This document shows positions 11,334-19,708 of a stretch of DNA of 64,000 nt, piece after piece. How positions within the stretch are numbered: position 1 is the first letter of the stretch; each line of letters opens with the position of its first letter. Below the pieces are notes generated by a model. It worked only from the letters and a program-made list of their open reading frames with translations, ran no database searches and was not told where the DNA came from. This stretch comes from Saccharopolyspora sp. SCSIO 74807 (GTDB lineage Bacteria > Actinomycetota > Actinomycetes > Mycobacteriales > Pseudonocardiaceae), in assembly GCF_037023755.1 (NCBI RefSeq), contig NZ_CP146100.1, positions 2,920,001 to 2,984,000 of the forward strand. The letters are read 5' to 3'. Both the position numbers and the translations under genes were made by a program.

Positions 11334-12103
11334 GCCCGTTCGCCGCCGCACCGCTGGCCGCGCTGGCCACGGTCCTGGCCAGCTACGGCATCGCCCGCCT
11401 GCGCGGGCGCTGGGACACGATCGACAGCGTCTGGGGTGCCGGTTTCGCGGTGATCGCGCTGGTCACCGCGCCGTTCGGAGCCGGAAGCCCGGCCGGGTGG
11501 GCCGTCGTGGCGCTCACCGCCGTGTGGGGTGTGCGGCTGTCGGTGCACCTGCACACCCGCAACGCGGGCAAGCCGGAAGACCGCCGCTACCGGGAGATGG
11601 CGCAGCGCTACGGCGATCGCGTCGGGGTGCTGATGTTCGTGCGGGTCTACCTCGTGCAGGGCGTCGTGCTGTGGTTCGTTTCGCTGCCCGTGCAGGCCGC
11701 GGTAGCCGCCGAGCCCGCGCTGCCGGGCGCGGCGGTGTTCGCGGTGCTCGGCGGCTTGGTGTGGCTGATCGGCTTCGTCTTCGAGGCGGTCGGGGATCGG
11801 CAGCTGCGCAGGTTCAAAGCGGACCCCGCCAACGAGAACGCGGTGCTCGACACCGGGCTTTGGCGCTACACGCGGCATCCGAACTACTTCGGGGACGCTT
11901 GCGTGTGGTGGGGGCTGTACCTGCTGGCGTGCCAGAGCTTCGTCGGTGTGGCGACCGTGCTCTCACCGGTGCTGATGACGTGGCTGCTCGCGCGCGGCAC
12001 CGGCAAGCCGATGCTGGAACGCGGCCTGGCCGAACGTCGTCCCGCCTACGCCGACTACGTCGCGCGCACCAGCGGGTTCTTCCCTCTCCCGCCGCGGCGG
12101 TGA
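11330..12103 (+). CDS. DUF1295 membrane protein (steroid 5-alpha-reductase-like)
   Basis: A 257-residue integral membrane protein with about six or seven hydrophobic helices. The family signature near the C-terminus reads TGLWRYTRHPNYFGDACVWW, and an N-terminal part reads DTIDSVWGAGFAVIALVTAP. The fold is shared with steroid 5-alpha-reductases and isoprenylcysteine methyltransferases, which act on lipid double bonds or ends. ATGA overlap with the preceding CFA-type gene implies coupling. In mycobacteria the homologue lies between sigK and ufaA1; here it is moved to the divergent unit. Confidence 0.88.
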   Translation: MSPFAAAPLAALATVLASYGIARLRGRWDTIDSVWGAGFAVIALVTAPFGAGSPAGWAVVALTAVWGVRLSVHLHTRNAGKPEDRRYREMAQRYGDRVGVLMFVRVYLVQGVVLWFVSLPVQAAVAAEPALPGAAVFAVLGGLVWLIGFVFEAVGDRQLRRFKADPANENAVLDTGLWRYTRHPNYFGDACVWWGLYLLACQSFVGVATVLSPVLMTWLLARGTGKPMLERGLAERRPAYADYVARTSGFFPLPPRR

Positions 12104-12104
12104 G

Positions 12105-12350
12105 TCAGGCGCGCGGCGACTCCCGCAGCAACCGGGCGGCTTCGGCCTTGGAGATCGTGGCCGTTCGGGCGCAGCGGGTGCAGGTGAGCGTCCGGCGGAC
12201 GCGGACCGGGAACAGCGGGATGAAGAACACCGTGAACTTCGTGACCACCCGGTCCAGCACCGCTGCGTACTGCCCACCGCAGGCGTGGCAGACCAGCAAC
12301 AGCACGCCCAGTCGCCGCGCGGTCCGCCGAAATCCGAAAAGGATGAACAC
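12105..12350 (-). CDS. small zinc-ribbon protein
   Basis: An 81-residue protein with two CxxC knuckles (CHACGG near residue 21 and CTRCAR near residue 57) around a hydrophobic stretch KFTVFFIPLFPV. This is the layout of small zinc-ribbon proteins common in actinomycetes. Function unknown. It converges on the DUF1295 gene with only 1 bp between the stop codons. Confidence 0.75.
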   Translation of the reverse strand: MFILFGFRRTARRLGVLLLVCHACGGQYAAVLDRVVTKFTVFFIPLFPVRVRRTLTCTRCARTATISKAEAARLLRESPRA

Positions 12351-12390
12351 GACACCAGCCTACTGCCGCCGCCCGCACCGGTTCGCCGAC

Positions 12391-12454
12391 GGTGAACGGA
12401 CCGTTCGGCGCTCCTATGTTGGGCAAATCCAGTCGGACGAACAGTCCGTTCACT
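12391..12454 (-). repeat. palindromic repeat, copy 1 (long-loop variant)
   Basis: Left arm GTGAACGGACCGTTCGGCG and right arm CGGACGAACAGTCCGTTCAC pair with a couple of mismatches around a loop of about 25 nt, longer than in the other copies. It lies between the zinc-ribbon gene start and copy 2, downstream of the M20 gene. Confidence 0.75.
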
Positions 12455-12525
12455 CGGATCGACGTACTTGATCGCGGTGGTGCGTCGGCGTGTCGGACCC
12501 GGTCCGCGTACGCACGGTGGACTCT

Positions 12526-12576
12526 GAGCGAACGGACCGTTGGTCCGAACAGATTGGACGAGCAGGCCGTTCACTC
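12526..12576 (-). repeat. palindromic repeat, copy 2
   Basis: GAGCGAACGGACCGTTGGTC, then a short loop, then GGACGAGCAGGCCGTTCACT. The element lies 22 bp past the stop of the minus-strand M20 gene, where a terminator is expected. Both copies 1 and 2 are followed by CGGATCGA. Confidence 0.8.
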
Positions 12577-12597
12577 GGATCGATTTGCTTGCGAAGG

Positions 12598-13809
12598 TCA
12601 GTTGCTGAGGTAGGAGAGGGCGGCGGTGACCAAGGTCCGGACGCCGGAGTCGATCGTGGGGTGCAGCGTCGGGGCGAACTGGGCGGAGTGGTTCGACGGG
12701 ACATCCGGGCCGGGAGCGAGCGTGCCGTCCGCGGCGAACCGCGCCGGGTCGATGCCGCCGACGAACCAGAACACCGACGGCACTCCGGCGGCGCGCCCGA
12801 ACTCGCCGAAGTCCTCGCTGCCGGTGATCAGCGGGCCGTCGTGCACCTGGTCCGGCCCGAACTCCTCGCGGAACCGCGCGGTCAGCGCCTCGGTCGCCGC
12901 TTCGTCGTTGACCGTCGGCGGGTAGGAGGCCGTGGCGGTGATCTCCGGTTCGCGCGGCGCCGCGGACGCCGTCGACTCCGCACGCACGATGCGCCGCACC
13001 GCCTCGTTGACCTTCTCCCGCACCGGTTCGGCGAACGAGCGGATGCTCAGCTGCAGCTCCGCCTCGTCCGGGATCACGTTCTCCTTGGCTCCCGCGTTCA
13101 TCGCGCCGACGGTCACCACCGCCGCGTCGGTCGCCCCGATCTCCCTGGACACCACGGTCTGCAACCGCAGCACCGTCGAAGCCGCCAGCACCACCGGGTC
13201 GACCGTCGCCTCCGGCCGCGACCCGTGCCCGCCGCGGCCGAACAGCCGGACGTGCAGCGTGTCGCTGGCGGACATGGCCAGGCCGGAGCGGGTGAGCACG
13301 TGCCCGGCGGGCATCGGCGCGAGGTGCTGGCCGAGCGCCACGTCCGGGGTGCCGAAGCGGTCGAACAGCCCGTCCTCGACCATCGCGCGCGCACCGCCGC
13401 CGGCCTCCTCCGCGGGCTGGAGCACGAACAAGATCGTGCCGGACCAGGAATCCCGCCTCGCGGCAAGGCTTTCCGCCGCACCGAGCAGCCAGGTGACGTG
13501 CATGTCGTGCCCGCAGGCGTGCGCCACCGGAACCTCGATGCCCTGCGAATTCGTCGCGACCCGGGTGCTGGCGTAGGACAGCCCGGTCTCCTCCCGCACC
13601 GGCAGCGCGTCCATGTCGGCGCGCAGCAGCACGGTCGGCCCGGCACCGTTGCGCAGGACCCCGGCCACGCCGGTGCGGCCGATCCCGGTGGTGACTTCGC
13701 ACCCGGCCGCGCGCAAGGCCTCCGCCCCGATGCCCGCGGTCCGGTGCTCCTCGAACGACAGCTCCGGGTTGCGGTGCAGGTCGACGTAGCGGCTTTCCAG
13801 GTCGCTCAT
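12598..13809 (-). CDS. M20 family metallo-amidohydrolase
   Basis: A 403-residue hydrolase of the M20D/hippurate-hydrolase type, which removes acyl groups from N-acyl amino acids. Conserved metal and substrate segments are LLRADMDALPVREETGLSYA, HACGHDMHVTWLLGAAESLA, FVLQPAEEAGGGARAMVEDG (catalytic EE) and ITGSEDFGEF. The dimerisation or lid domain (GRGGHGSRPEATVDPV) is in the expected place. Start ATG has a good SD (AAGGAG, 6 nt upstream). There is no signal peptide, so it is cytoplasmic. It lies about 250 bp downstream of the encapsulin-cargo gene on the same strand; whether it belongs to that operon is unclear. Confidence 0.88.
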   Translation of the reverse strand: MSDLESRYVDLHRNPELSFEEHRTAGIGAEALRAAGCEVTTGIGRTGVAGVLRNGAGPTVLLRADMDALPVREETGLSYASTRVATNSQGIEVPVAHACGHDMHVTWLLGAAESLAARRDSWSGTILFVLQPAEEAGGGARAMVEDGLFDRFGTPDVALGQHLAPMPAGHVLTRSGLAMSASDTLHVRLFGRGGHGSRPEATVDPVVLAASTVLRLQTVVSREIGATDAAVVTVGAMNAGAKENVIPDEAELQLSIRSFAEPVREKVNEAVRRIVRAESTASAAPREPEITATASYPPTVNDEAATEALTARFREEFGPDQVHDGPLITGSEDFGEFGRAAGVPSVFWFVGGIDPARFAADGTLAPGPDVPSNHSAQFAPTLHPTIDSGVRTLVTAALSYLSN

Positions 13810-14057
13810 GTTGCTCCTTCCGGCGGTACTGCCCGGAAGTCTCGGATCGCGTCGTGCTGCTTGCAACGTGCGCGAGAGCGACGCGACACGCGACGGGACG
13901 GTAGCGGGCCGAGCGGATGATCCCAGGGCGCGGTCGCCGGTGGAGGTCCACTCGCGACCATCCGTCGTGGACTGCTCCGGCCGCAGCACTGCGCGAACCG
14001 GCCGGACCCGCGGCGGTGCCTGCGGCAACGGTCCACCCGCTCGGCACCGCCGCGGTA

Positions 14058-15083
14058 TCAGTACTTCCTGCTGGTGAGCATCCTGGTCAAGCCGGACAAC
14101 TCCGCCGCCACCTCCGGTGCCGGGTCGGCCAGCCGCAGCTGCTCGTGCGCCTCCCGCTCGCACCGCTCGACGCGTTGCAGGCACCATTCCCGGCCGCCGG
14201 CCTCGGTCACCAGCTCGGCCGCCCGCACCGCGTCCTTTTCGGACAGTTCGGTGGCGCGCTCGTAGAGCTCGGCGAGTTCGCCGCCCGCCGCGGTGCCGGA
14301 GTTCAACGCGGCCACCACCGGCAGCGACTTCTTCCGGTTCCGCAGGTCCGAATGCACCGGTTTCCCGGTCACCGCCGGATCGCCCCAAATGCCAAGCAGG
14401 TCGTCCACCAGCTGGAACGCCAAGCCGAGCCGGGTGCCGAAGCGCCGCAACCGCTGCGCCCGCTCCGGCTCGGCACCGCCGAACGAAGCGCCGAGCGCGC
14501 AACTGCAACCCAGCAGCGAAGCCGTTTTCGCGCTCACCATCGTCAAGCACTCCGGCAGCGCCACATCGGAGCGGCGCTCGAACGACATGTCCGCGCTCTG
14601 CCCGTCGACCAGGTTCAGCACCGTGCTGTTGAGCTCCTGCAACCCGGACATCGCAGCCGGATGCCCGCTGGCGGTGAGCACATCCGCAGCCAGCGTCAGC
14701 AGCGCGTCACCGGCGAGGATCGCCGCACCCGAACCGAACACCCGCCACGCCGTTGGCCGGTGCCTGCGGGTCAGGTCGCCGTCCATCACGTCGTCGTGCA
14801 GCAGCGAGAAGTTGTGCACCAGCTCCACGGCCACCGCCGCGGGCAGCGCCGACTCGGCGTCCGCGCCGACGGCACGCGCCGAGAGCAGCACCAGGTTCGG
14901 CCGGATCGCCTTGCCCGCCGGAGCCTCCACCGGTGCGCCGTGCTCGTCCCACCAGCCGAAGTGGTGCCCGACGATGCGGCTCATCGACTCCGGCAGCGTG
15001 CCCACGGCCGCACGCAGCGCGGGGTCCAGCAGGGCGCGCCCGGCCGCGAGGGTGTCGGGCACGCCGTCGACTCCCGTGCTCAT
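14058..15083 (-). CDS. polyprenyl diphosphate synthase, presumed family 2 encapsulin cargo
   Basis: A 341-residue all-helical isoprenyl diphosphate synthase, predicted to condense IPP with an allylic diphosphate. The first aspartate-rich motif is intact (LLHDDVMDGD, DDxxD). The second reads QLVDDLLGIWGD, i.e. DDxxG instead of DDxxD, followed by GKPVHSDLRNRKKSLPVVAA. The gene starts 13 bp after an encapsulin shell gene, with SD AAGGGA. That makes it the likely cargo, since polyprenyl transferases are one of the known family 2 cargo classes. There is no long disordered N-terminal extension: the folded domain begins by about residue 20. Chain length and product are not predictable from this view. 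Confidence 0.87.
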   Translation of the reverse strand: MSTGVDGVPDTLAAGRALLDPALRAAVGTLPESMSRIVGHHFGWWDEHGAPVEAPAGKAIRPNLVLLSARAVGADAESALPAAVAVELVHNFSLLHDDVMDGDLTRRHRPTAWRVFGSGAAILAGDALLTLAADVLTASGHPAAMSGLQELNSTVLNLVDGQSADMSFERRSDVALPECLTMVSAKTASLLGCSCALGASFGGAEPERAQRLRRFGTRLGLAFQLVDDLLGIWGDPAVTGKPVHSDLRNRKKSLPVVAALNSGTAAGGELAELYERATELSEKDAVRAAELVTEAGGREWCLQRVERCEREAHEQLRLADPAPEVAAELSGLTRMLTSRKY

Positions 15084-15096
15084 CCGCGAAGTCCCT

Positions 15097-16503
15097 TCAC
15101 CGCGTGGTCTCGACGTGTTCGAGCACCCCGAGCGCGTCCGGCACCAGCACCGCCGCCGAGTAGTAGGTGCTGACCAGGTAGGAGCTCACCGCGTGCTCGT
15201 CGAGGTTCATGAACCGCGCGTTCAGGCCCGGCTCGAGCTCGTCCGGGATGCCGGTCTGGTGCAGACCGATCACGCCGCTGTCCTCGGCGCCGGTGCGCAT
15301 CGCCAGGATCGAGGTGCTCCCGGACTCGTCGATCGGAATCTTGTTGCACGGCAGCAGCGGAACTCCGCGCCAGCCGGTCAACCGCGCGCCGTCGGTTTCG
15401 ACGGTGTCCGGCACCACGCCGCGCTTGTTGCACTCGCGGCCGAACGCCGCGATCGCCTTGGGATGCGCGGCGAACAGCTTCGTCCCGCGCCGCCGGGACA
15501 GCAGCTCGTCCAGGTCGTCCGGCGCGGGCGGGCCGGTGCGGGTGTGGATCCGCTGCGAGAGGTCGGCGTTGTGCAGCAGTCCGAAATCGCGGCTGTTGAC
15601 CAGGTCGTTCTCCTGGCGTTCGCGCAGCGCCTGGATGGTCAGCCGCAGCTGCTGCTCGGTCTGGTCCATCGGCGTGCTGTAGAGGTCGGTGACCCGCGTG
15701 TGCACCCGCAGGATGCTTTGCGCGACGGCCAGTTCGTACTCGCGCGGCGCGGTCTCGTAGTCGACGAAGGTGCCGCCGAGCAGCTGTTCCCCGGAATGCC
15801 CCGAGTTGATGCCGATCTCGGCCTCGCCGTGCTTGTTCTGCGCCTTGCGCGGCCGCGACCCGACCTGCTCCAGATGTGCCCGCAGCGAATCCGTGCGGTC
15901 GCGGATCTCCTGCAGCACCGGGGAACGCAGCGCCAGCACCGTGCACGCGGTGACGGCTTTGAGATCGCACCGCCAGTTGCCGTCCTCGCCGGTCAGCACC
16001 TCGTCGCCGATGTGGTCGCCGTCGGCGATCATGCCGAGCACCGCGTCGTCGCCGTACTGGCCGCGGGTGAGCTTGTGCACCTTGCCGTGCGCGACCAGCA
16101 GCAGCCGGTCGATCGGCTGGCCCGCCTCGGCGATCACGTCGCCCGCGGCGTACTCGTGCTGGGTGAACCGGTCGGCCAGCGCGCCGAGCGCGCCGGAGTC
16201 GTCGAATCCGCGCAGCGCGGGCAGTTCCCGCAGCTCCTGCGGCACGACCTGCACGTGCGCGCCGGTGTTGACGAAGGTGATGCGCCCGTCGCCGAGCGTG
16301 TAGGTCAACCGCCGGTTCACCCGGTACGTGCCCGCGGTGGCCTCCACCCACGGCAGCTTGCGCAGCAGCCAGCGGGAACTGATGCCCTGCATCTGCGGCG
16401 GAGTCTTGGTGGTGGTCGCCAGGTTCCGCGCCGCGGCGGTGCCCAGGCTCAGCGCCGGGCGGTCGGTCTGCTGCCGGTCTGCGGTGTCGATCTCGCGGGT
16501 CAT
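15097..16503 (-). CDS. family 2B encapsulin nanocompartment shell protein (cNMP-binding domain type), shell 1
   Basis: A 468-residue shell protein. The N-terminal HK97-type arm holds the family signature [20 protein letters not shown]. It is followed at about residues 100-205 by an inserted cyclic-nucleotide-binding-like domain ([40 protein letters not shown]). The HK97-like core then carries [40 protein letters not shown] and the C-terminal [11 protein letters not shown] and [20 protein letters not shown]. Streptomyces EshA belongs to this class. Start set at the ATG (MTREIDTAD) with SD GGGAG rather than 12 codons upstream. It is in an operon with the prenyl synthase 13 bp downstream. Confidence 0.92.
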   Translation of the reverse strand: MTREIDTADRQQTDRPALSLGTAAARNLATTTKTPPQMQGISSRWLLRKLPWVEATAGTYRVNRRLTYTLGDGRITFVNTGAHVQVVPQELRELPALRGFDDSGALGALADRFTQHEYAAGDVIAEAGQPIDRLLLVAHGKVHKLTRGQYGDDAVLGMIADGDHIGDEVLTGEDGNWRCDLKAVTACTVLALRSPVLQEIRDRTDSLRAHLEQVGSRPRKAQNKHGEAEIGINSGHSGEQLLGGTFVDYETAPREYELAVAQSILRVHTRVTDLYSTPMDQTEQQLRLTIQALRERQENDLVNSRDFGLLHNADLSQRIHTRTGPPAPDDLDELLSRRRGTKLFAAHPKAIAAFGRECNKRGVVPDTVETDGARLTGWRGVPLLPCNKIPIDESGSTSILAMRTGAEDSGVIGLHQTGIPDELEPGLNARFMNLDEHAVSSYLVSTYYSAAVLVPDALGVLEHVETTR

Positions 16504-16605
16504 GCGGCTCCCGTCGGTTCCGAGCCTGTTCTGGATCATGTTGCGTGGGTGGTCGGGTAGCGGTGCCGGTCGCTCCGGTGGTGTGAGTGGCTACGGGTTC
16601 GCAGC

Positions 16606-16656
16606 GAGTGAACGGACCGTTCGCCCGAACTATTGGGGCGAACAGGCCGTTCACTC
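16606..16656 (-). repeat. palindromic repeat, copy 3, between the two shell genes
   Basis: A 51-bp element. Left arm GAGTGAACGGACCGTTCGCC and right arm GGCGAACAGGCCGTTCACTC pair with two mismatches around an 11-nt AT-rich loop (CGAACTATTGG). It lies 117 bp past the stop of shell 2 and 103 bp before the start of shell 1. Confidence 0.85.
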
Positions 16657-16772
16657 CGAACGCCGCTGCGCGCCGACCACCGGCCACAGTGGACGCCGTC
16701 GTTTCGGTCCACAGTGGATAGCTGTCGGCCGGGGCTTGCGGCCGAGGCCGGTGACCCCGGCCGCCCCGGGCT

Positions 16773-18179
16773 TCAGCCGTCGCGCCCGACCTCGACGTTC
16801 TCCAGCACGCCGAGCGCGTCCGGGGTCAGCACCGCCGCCGAGTAGTAGGTGCTGACCAGGTAGGAGATCACCGCGCTCTCGTTGATCCCCATGAACCGCA
16901 CCGACAGGCCCGGCTGGTACTCGTCCGGGATGCCGGTCTGGTGCAGGCCCACCACGCCCTGGTTCTGCTCGCCCGCGCGCAGCAGCATGATCGAGCTCGA
17001 CCGCGTCTCGGACACGCCGATCTTGTTGCAGGGCAGCAGCGGCACACCGCGCCACGCCGGGAAGTGGTGCCCGCCGAACTCCACGTTCTGCGGGTACAGG
17101 CCGCGGTGGCTGCACTCGCGGCCGAACGCCGCGATCGCGCGCGGGTGCGCCAGGAAGAAGCTGGGTTCCTTCCACACCGTGGACAGCAGCTCGTCCATGT
17201 CGTCGGGTGTGGGCGGGCCGGTGCGGGTGTGGATGCGCTGCGCGAGGTCGGCGTTGTGCAGCAGCCCGAAGTCGCGGTTGTTGATCAGCTCCTGCTCCTG
17301 GCGCTCGCGCAGCGCCTGGATGGTCAGCCGCAGCTGCTGCTCGGTCTGGTTCATCGGCTGGTTGTAGAGGTCCGCGACGCGGCTGTGCACCCGCAGCACC
17401 GTCTGCGCGACGCTGAGCTCGTACTCCCGCGGCGAGAGCTCGTAATCCACGTAGGTGCCGGCGAGTTCGGTCTCGCCGACGTGCCCGGAGCTGATGTCGA
17501 TCTCGGCCTCGCCGTGCTCGTTCTGCGGCTTCGGCCGGTCGCTCAGCGCCTGCTGGATGTGCGTGCGCAGCGACTCCGCCGCGTTCATCTCCTGCAGGCT
17601 CTGGTGCCGCAGGGTGAGCACGGTGCAGCCGGTCACGGCCTTGACGGTGTGCTTCCACGAGCCGTCCGCGGAGGCCAGCGCCTCCGCGCCGAAGTACTCC
17701 CCGCTGGCCATCACGCCGAGCACGGTGTCGTCGCCGTACTCCCCGCGGCCGATCTTGTTGGCCTTGCCGTGCGCGAGCAGGAACACCTGGTCCACCGGTT
17801 GCCCGGACTCGACGATCACGTCGCCGGGGCCGAACTCCTGCTGCACGAAGCGGTCCGCGAGCGCGCCCAGCGCCGACTCGTCGTCGAACCCGCGCAGCAG
17901 CGGCAGTTCGCGCAGCTCCTGCGGGATGACGCGGACTTCGCTGCCGGTGTTGGTGCAGGTGATCCGGCCGTCGCCGAGGGTGTAGGTGAGCCGGCGGTTG
18001 ACCCGGTAGGTGCCGCCTGCGGCCTGCGTCCAGGGCAGCATCTTCAGCAGCCACCGCGAGGTGACGCCCTGCATCTGCGGCGGGGTCTTCGTCGTGGTCG
18101 CCAGGTTCCGCGCCGCTGCGGTGCCCAGGCTCAGCTGCGGCCGCTCGTTCTCATCGACACCCGTATCCGCCACGGTCAC
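16773..18179 (-). CDS. family 2B encapsulin nanocompartment shell protein (cNMP-binding domain type), shell 2
   Basis: A 468-residue paralogue of the shell 1 protein, clearly alignable from [20 protein letters not shown] to [20 protein letters not shown]. The cyclic-nucleotide-binding-like insert ([40 protein letters not shown]) is present at about residues 105-205. Differences concentrate in the insert and in surface loops, suggesting two co-assembling shell subunits rather than a recent duplication. The start is uncertain: GTG at 18179 ([10 protein letters not shown]) was chosen, with GTG at 18173 and 18188 as alternatives and no strong SD at any of them. The open frame extends to 18416, but that part is not family-like. 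Confidence 0.9.
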   Translation of the reverse strand: MTVADTGVDENERPQLSLGTAAARNLATTTKTPPQMQGVTSRWLLKMLPWTQAAGGTYRVNRRLTYTLGDGRITCTNTGSEVRVIPQELRELPLLRGFDDESALGALADRFVQQEFGPGDVIVESGQPVDQVFLLAHGKANKIGRGEYGDDTVLGVMASGEYFGAEALASADGSWKHTVKAVTGCTVLTLRHQSLQEMNAAESLRTHIQQALSDRPKPQNEHGEAEIDISSGHVGETELAGTYVDYELSPREYELSVAQTVLRVHSRVADLYNQPMNQTEQQLRLTIQALRERQEQELINNRDFGLLHNADLAQRIHTRTGPPTPDDMDELLSTVWKEPSFFLAHPRAIAAFGRECSHRGLYPQNVEFGGHHFPAWRGVPLLPCNKIGVSETRSSSIMLLRAGEQNQGVVGLHQTGIPDEYQPGLSVRFMGINESAVISYLVSTYYSAAVLTPDALGVLENVEVGRDG

Positions 18180-19028
18180 GAGGTACACCACCCAATCTTC
18201 GCTACGAGGTTGTTGCCTGGTCTTCGGGACGGGATCCCGGATTCCCGCGGTAGTCGGCCAGGAGTTCACCGACCGAGCCGGTGAACCGCCGGTCACCGGG
18301 CGCGAGCCGGTACCGGGACCACGTCCAGGGATGGTTTCGGGCGCGCACATCGAGGGGTTGTGCGCACCCGCACCGGCCCGTGCCGAATCCGGCGGCGGGC
18401 AGCATTGCCCGCACACCCGTCAATTGCACGGATCGATCGCGTTGTCCGGTCGCGCTTGTGCGTTTCCAGCGGTGATTCCGGCGCGCGGTCGGCATTTGGG
18501 CCGACGATTCCGGCCGGGTCGAGTTCTCTCGATCAGTTGCTTGGCGGTGCAGACGCTAGCACCGCCGGATGGACCCGTATAGTCACCCGAAGGAGCTAAG
18601 CGATGGGGCTCGATCGTTCCGTGACCGATTTCCTCGATGATCACTCGATCGGCCTGTTGCATCACTTGAAGTAGTTGTTGGTGGAACGAATTCCTGGGCT
18701 TCGAGCGCTGCGCCGCGCGGCGTTGCGATTAACGGGGCCGGTTTCTCGGTCGAATTGCATTCGGTGCGTGCGCACTCCTGCTCTGACCGGGGGAGCAGGA
18801 GCGCGCTGCTCGCTTGGCGAAGCCGGTTGCCGCCGCGGCGCATCGCTGCAGTAGCGTTCTGTGCGGGGAAAACTCAGCTCGCCGACAAAATCTCAGGTTT
18901 CTCGAAATCGGCTCGGACGTGCGGGTTGTCGTGGGGGACTGTTGGTAGCGGCGTGCGATCAGCGTGGGATGTTTCGCGATGGCGTCGCGTGCGGGCGGCG
19001 CCTACTGGGTCGGAGGAGGACGGCCACG
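18180..19028. other. intergenic region upstream of shell 2, holding one candidate small gene
   Basis: About 850 bp between the shell 2 start and the XRE regulator, with no long credible gene on either strand. It should hold the shell 2 promoter, but no clear -35/-10 pair could be picked out. It also holds the candidate 23-codon gene at 18603. The last roughly 350 bp before the regulator show nothing recognisable. Confidence 0.5.
18603..18674 (+). CDS. candidate small peptide (23 aa), unknown
   Basis: A short frame reading MGLDRSVTDFLDDHSIGLLH and ending HLK, preceded by a strong SD (GAAGGAGC, about 7 nt from the ATG) and by TATAGT at 18578-18583 as a possible -10. The SD quality is what makes it worth listing; the frame itself is too short to test by composition. 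It has no signal peptide or membrane helix, is amphipathic and acidic in the middle. It is divergent from the encapsulin genes. It could be a regulatory leader peptide or chance. Confidence 0.35.
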   Translation: MGLDRSVTDFLDDHSIGLLHHLK

Positions 19029-19325
19029 ATGCGGTGGAATCTGCGGCTGGCGGCGGCCAATCGCGGTATCTGGAAAGCGGGCGAACTGCAGCGCAGGCTG
19101 GCCGAGCGGGGACTGGTCGTGTCCGCGGGCAAGATGTCCGCGCTGTGGTCCGGGCAGCCCAGCAGCGTGAAGCTGGACGATTTGGACGTGCTGTGCGCGG
19201 TGCTCGGCTGCGAAGTCGGGGAACTGCTCATTCCGCAGCCGGAACGGGTGCCGCCGGCGAGCTCTTCCGCGGATCCCGGTGGTGCGGCCGAAACCGGCGA
19301 GTCCGGGCGGTCCGGTTCCGGATGA
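19029..19325 (+). CDS. small XRE-family helix-turn-helix regulator
   Basis: A 98-residue DNA-binding protein. The Cro/C1-type helix-turn-helix covers about residues 5-68 (NRGIWKAGELQRRLAERGLV, then SAGKMSALWSGQPSSVKLDD and VLCAVLGCEVGELLI). A Ser/Ala/Gly-rich tail follows. Start ATG has a strong SD (GGAGGAGGA). The family often acts as an antitoxin-like or mobile-element regulator, but no partner gene is adjacent. Confidence 0.8.
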   Translation: MRWNLRLAAANRGIWKAGELQRRLAERGLVVSAGKMSALWSGQPSSVKLDDLDVLCAVLGCEVGELLIPQPERVPPASSSADPGGAAETGESGRSGSG

Positions 19326-19708
19326 GCGTTTCCGGAGGACCGTGCGCGCGATACCTTTTCCGGTCGCACGGCCAAGCGCCGAAGGGCGATCAATCGAGAG
19401 TGATGATGATCACTAGAATTCGTTTCGTGGTGAATGGGAGGTGGTACTGCTCCGAAGCGGTGATCGATGGTTATTCGGTCGGATGAACCCGACGGTGGCG
19501 GCCTTGTGCGGCATCCGCCGTGCTGGCTAGTTTGTCGATCGGCCGTTCGCACCCGAGATGAATCCCCGCGCGTCGACGGTGGATCGAGTGCCGACGGCTC
19601 GGCTCCCGCGATAATGCTCGCGGGAAATACGGCGCGAACGGTCGTGCGCGTTTCCAGTGTTTCCGCGCATCCGCGGTTCGCGTGCATCGGCGGTCGGAAA
19701 GGAATGCG
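19326..19708. other. intergenic region with a short palindrome
   Basis: About 380 bp without a convincing gene. It holds the 16-nt palindrome AGTGATGATGATCACT at 19399-19414 (6-bp arms, 4-nt centre), which could be a regulator site for the DUF4239 operon about 290 bp downstream. Confidence 0.4.

Noticed and set aside
12391..12576. Reading repeat copies 1 and 2 as the inverted ends of an insertion sequence
   Set aside because: Each copy is itself a complete palindrome, no transposase lies between them, and single copies occur elsewhere.
18583..18843. An 86-codon minus-strand frame upstream of the shell genes
   Set aside because: Composition looks random and no SD or family pattern is present.
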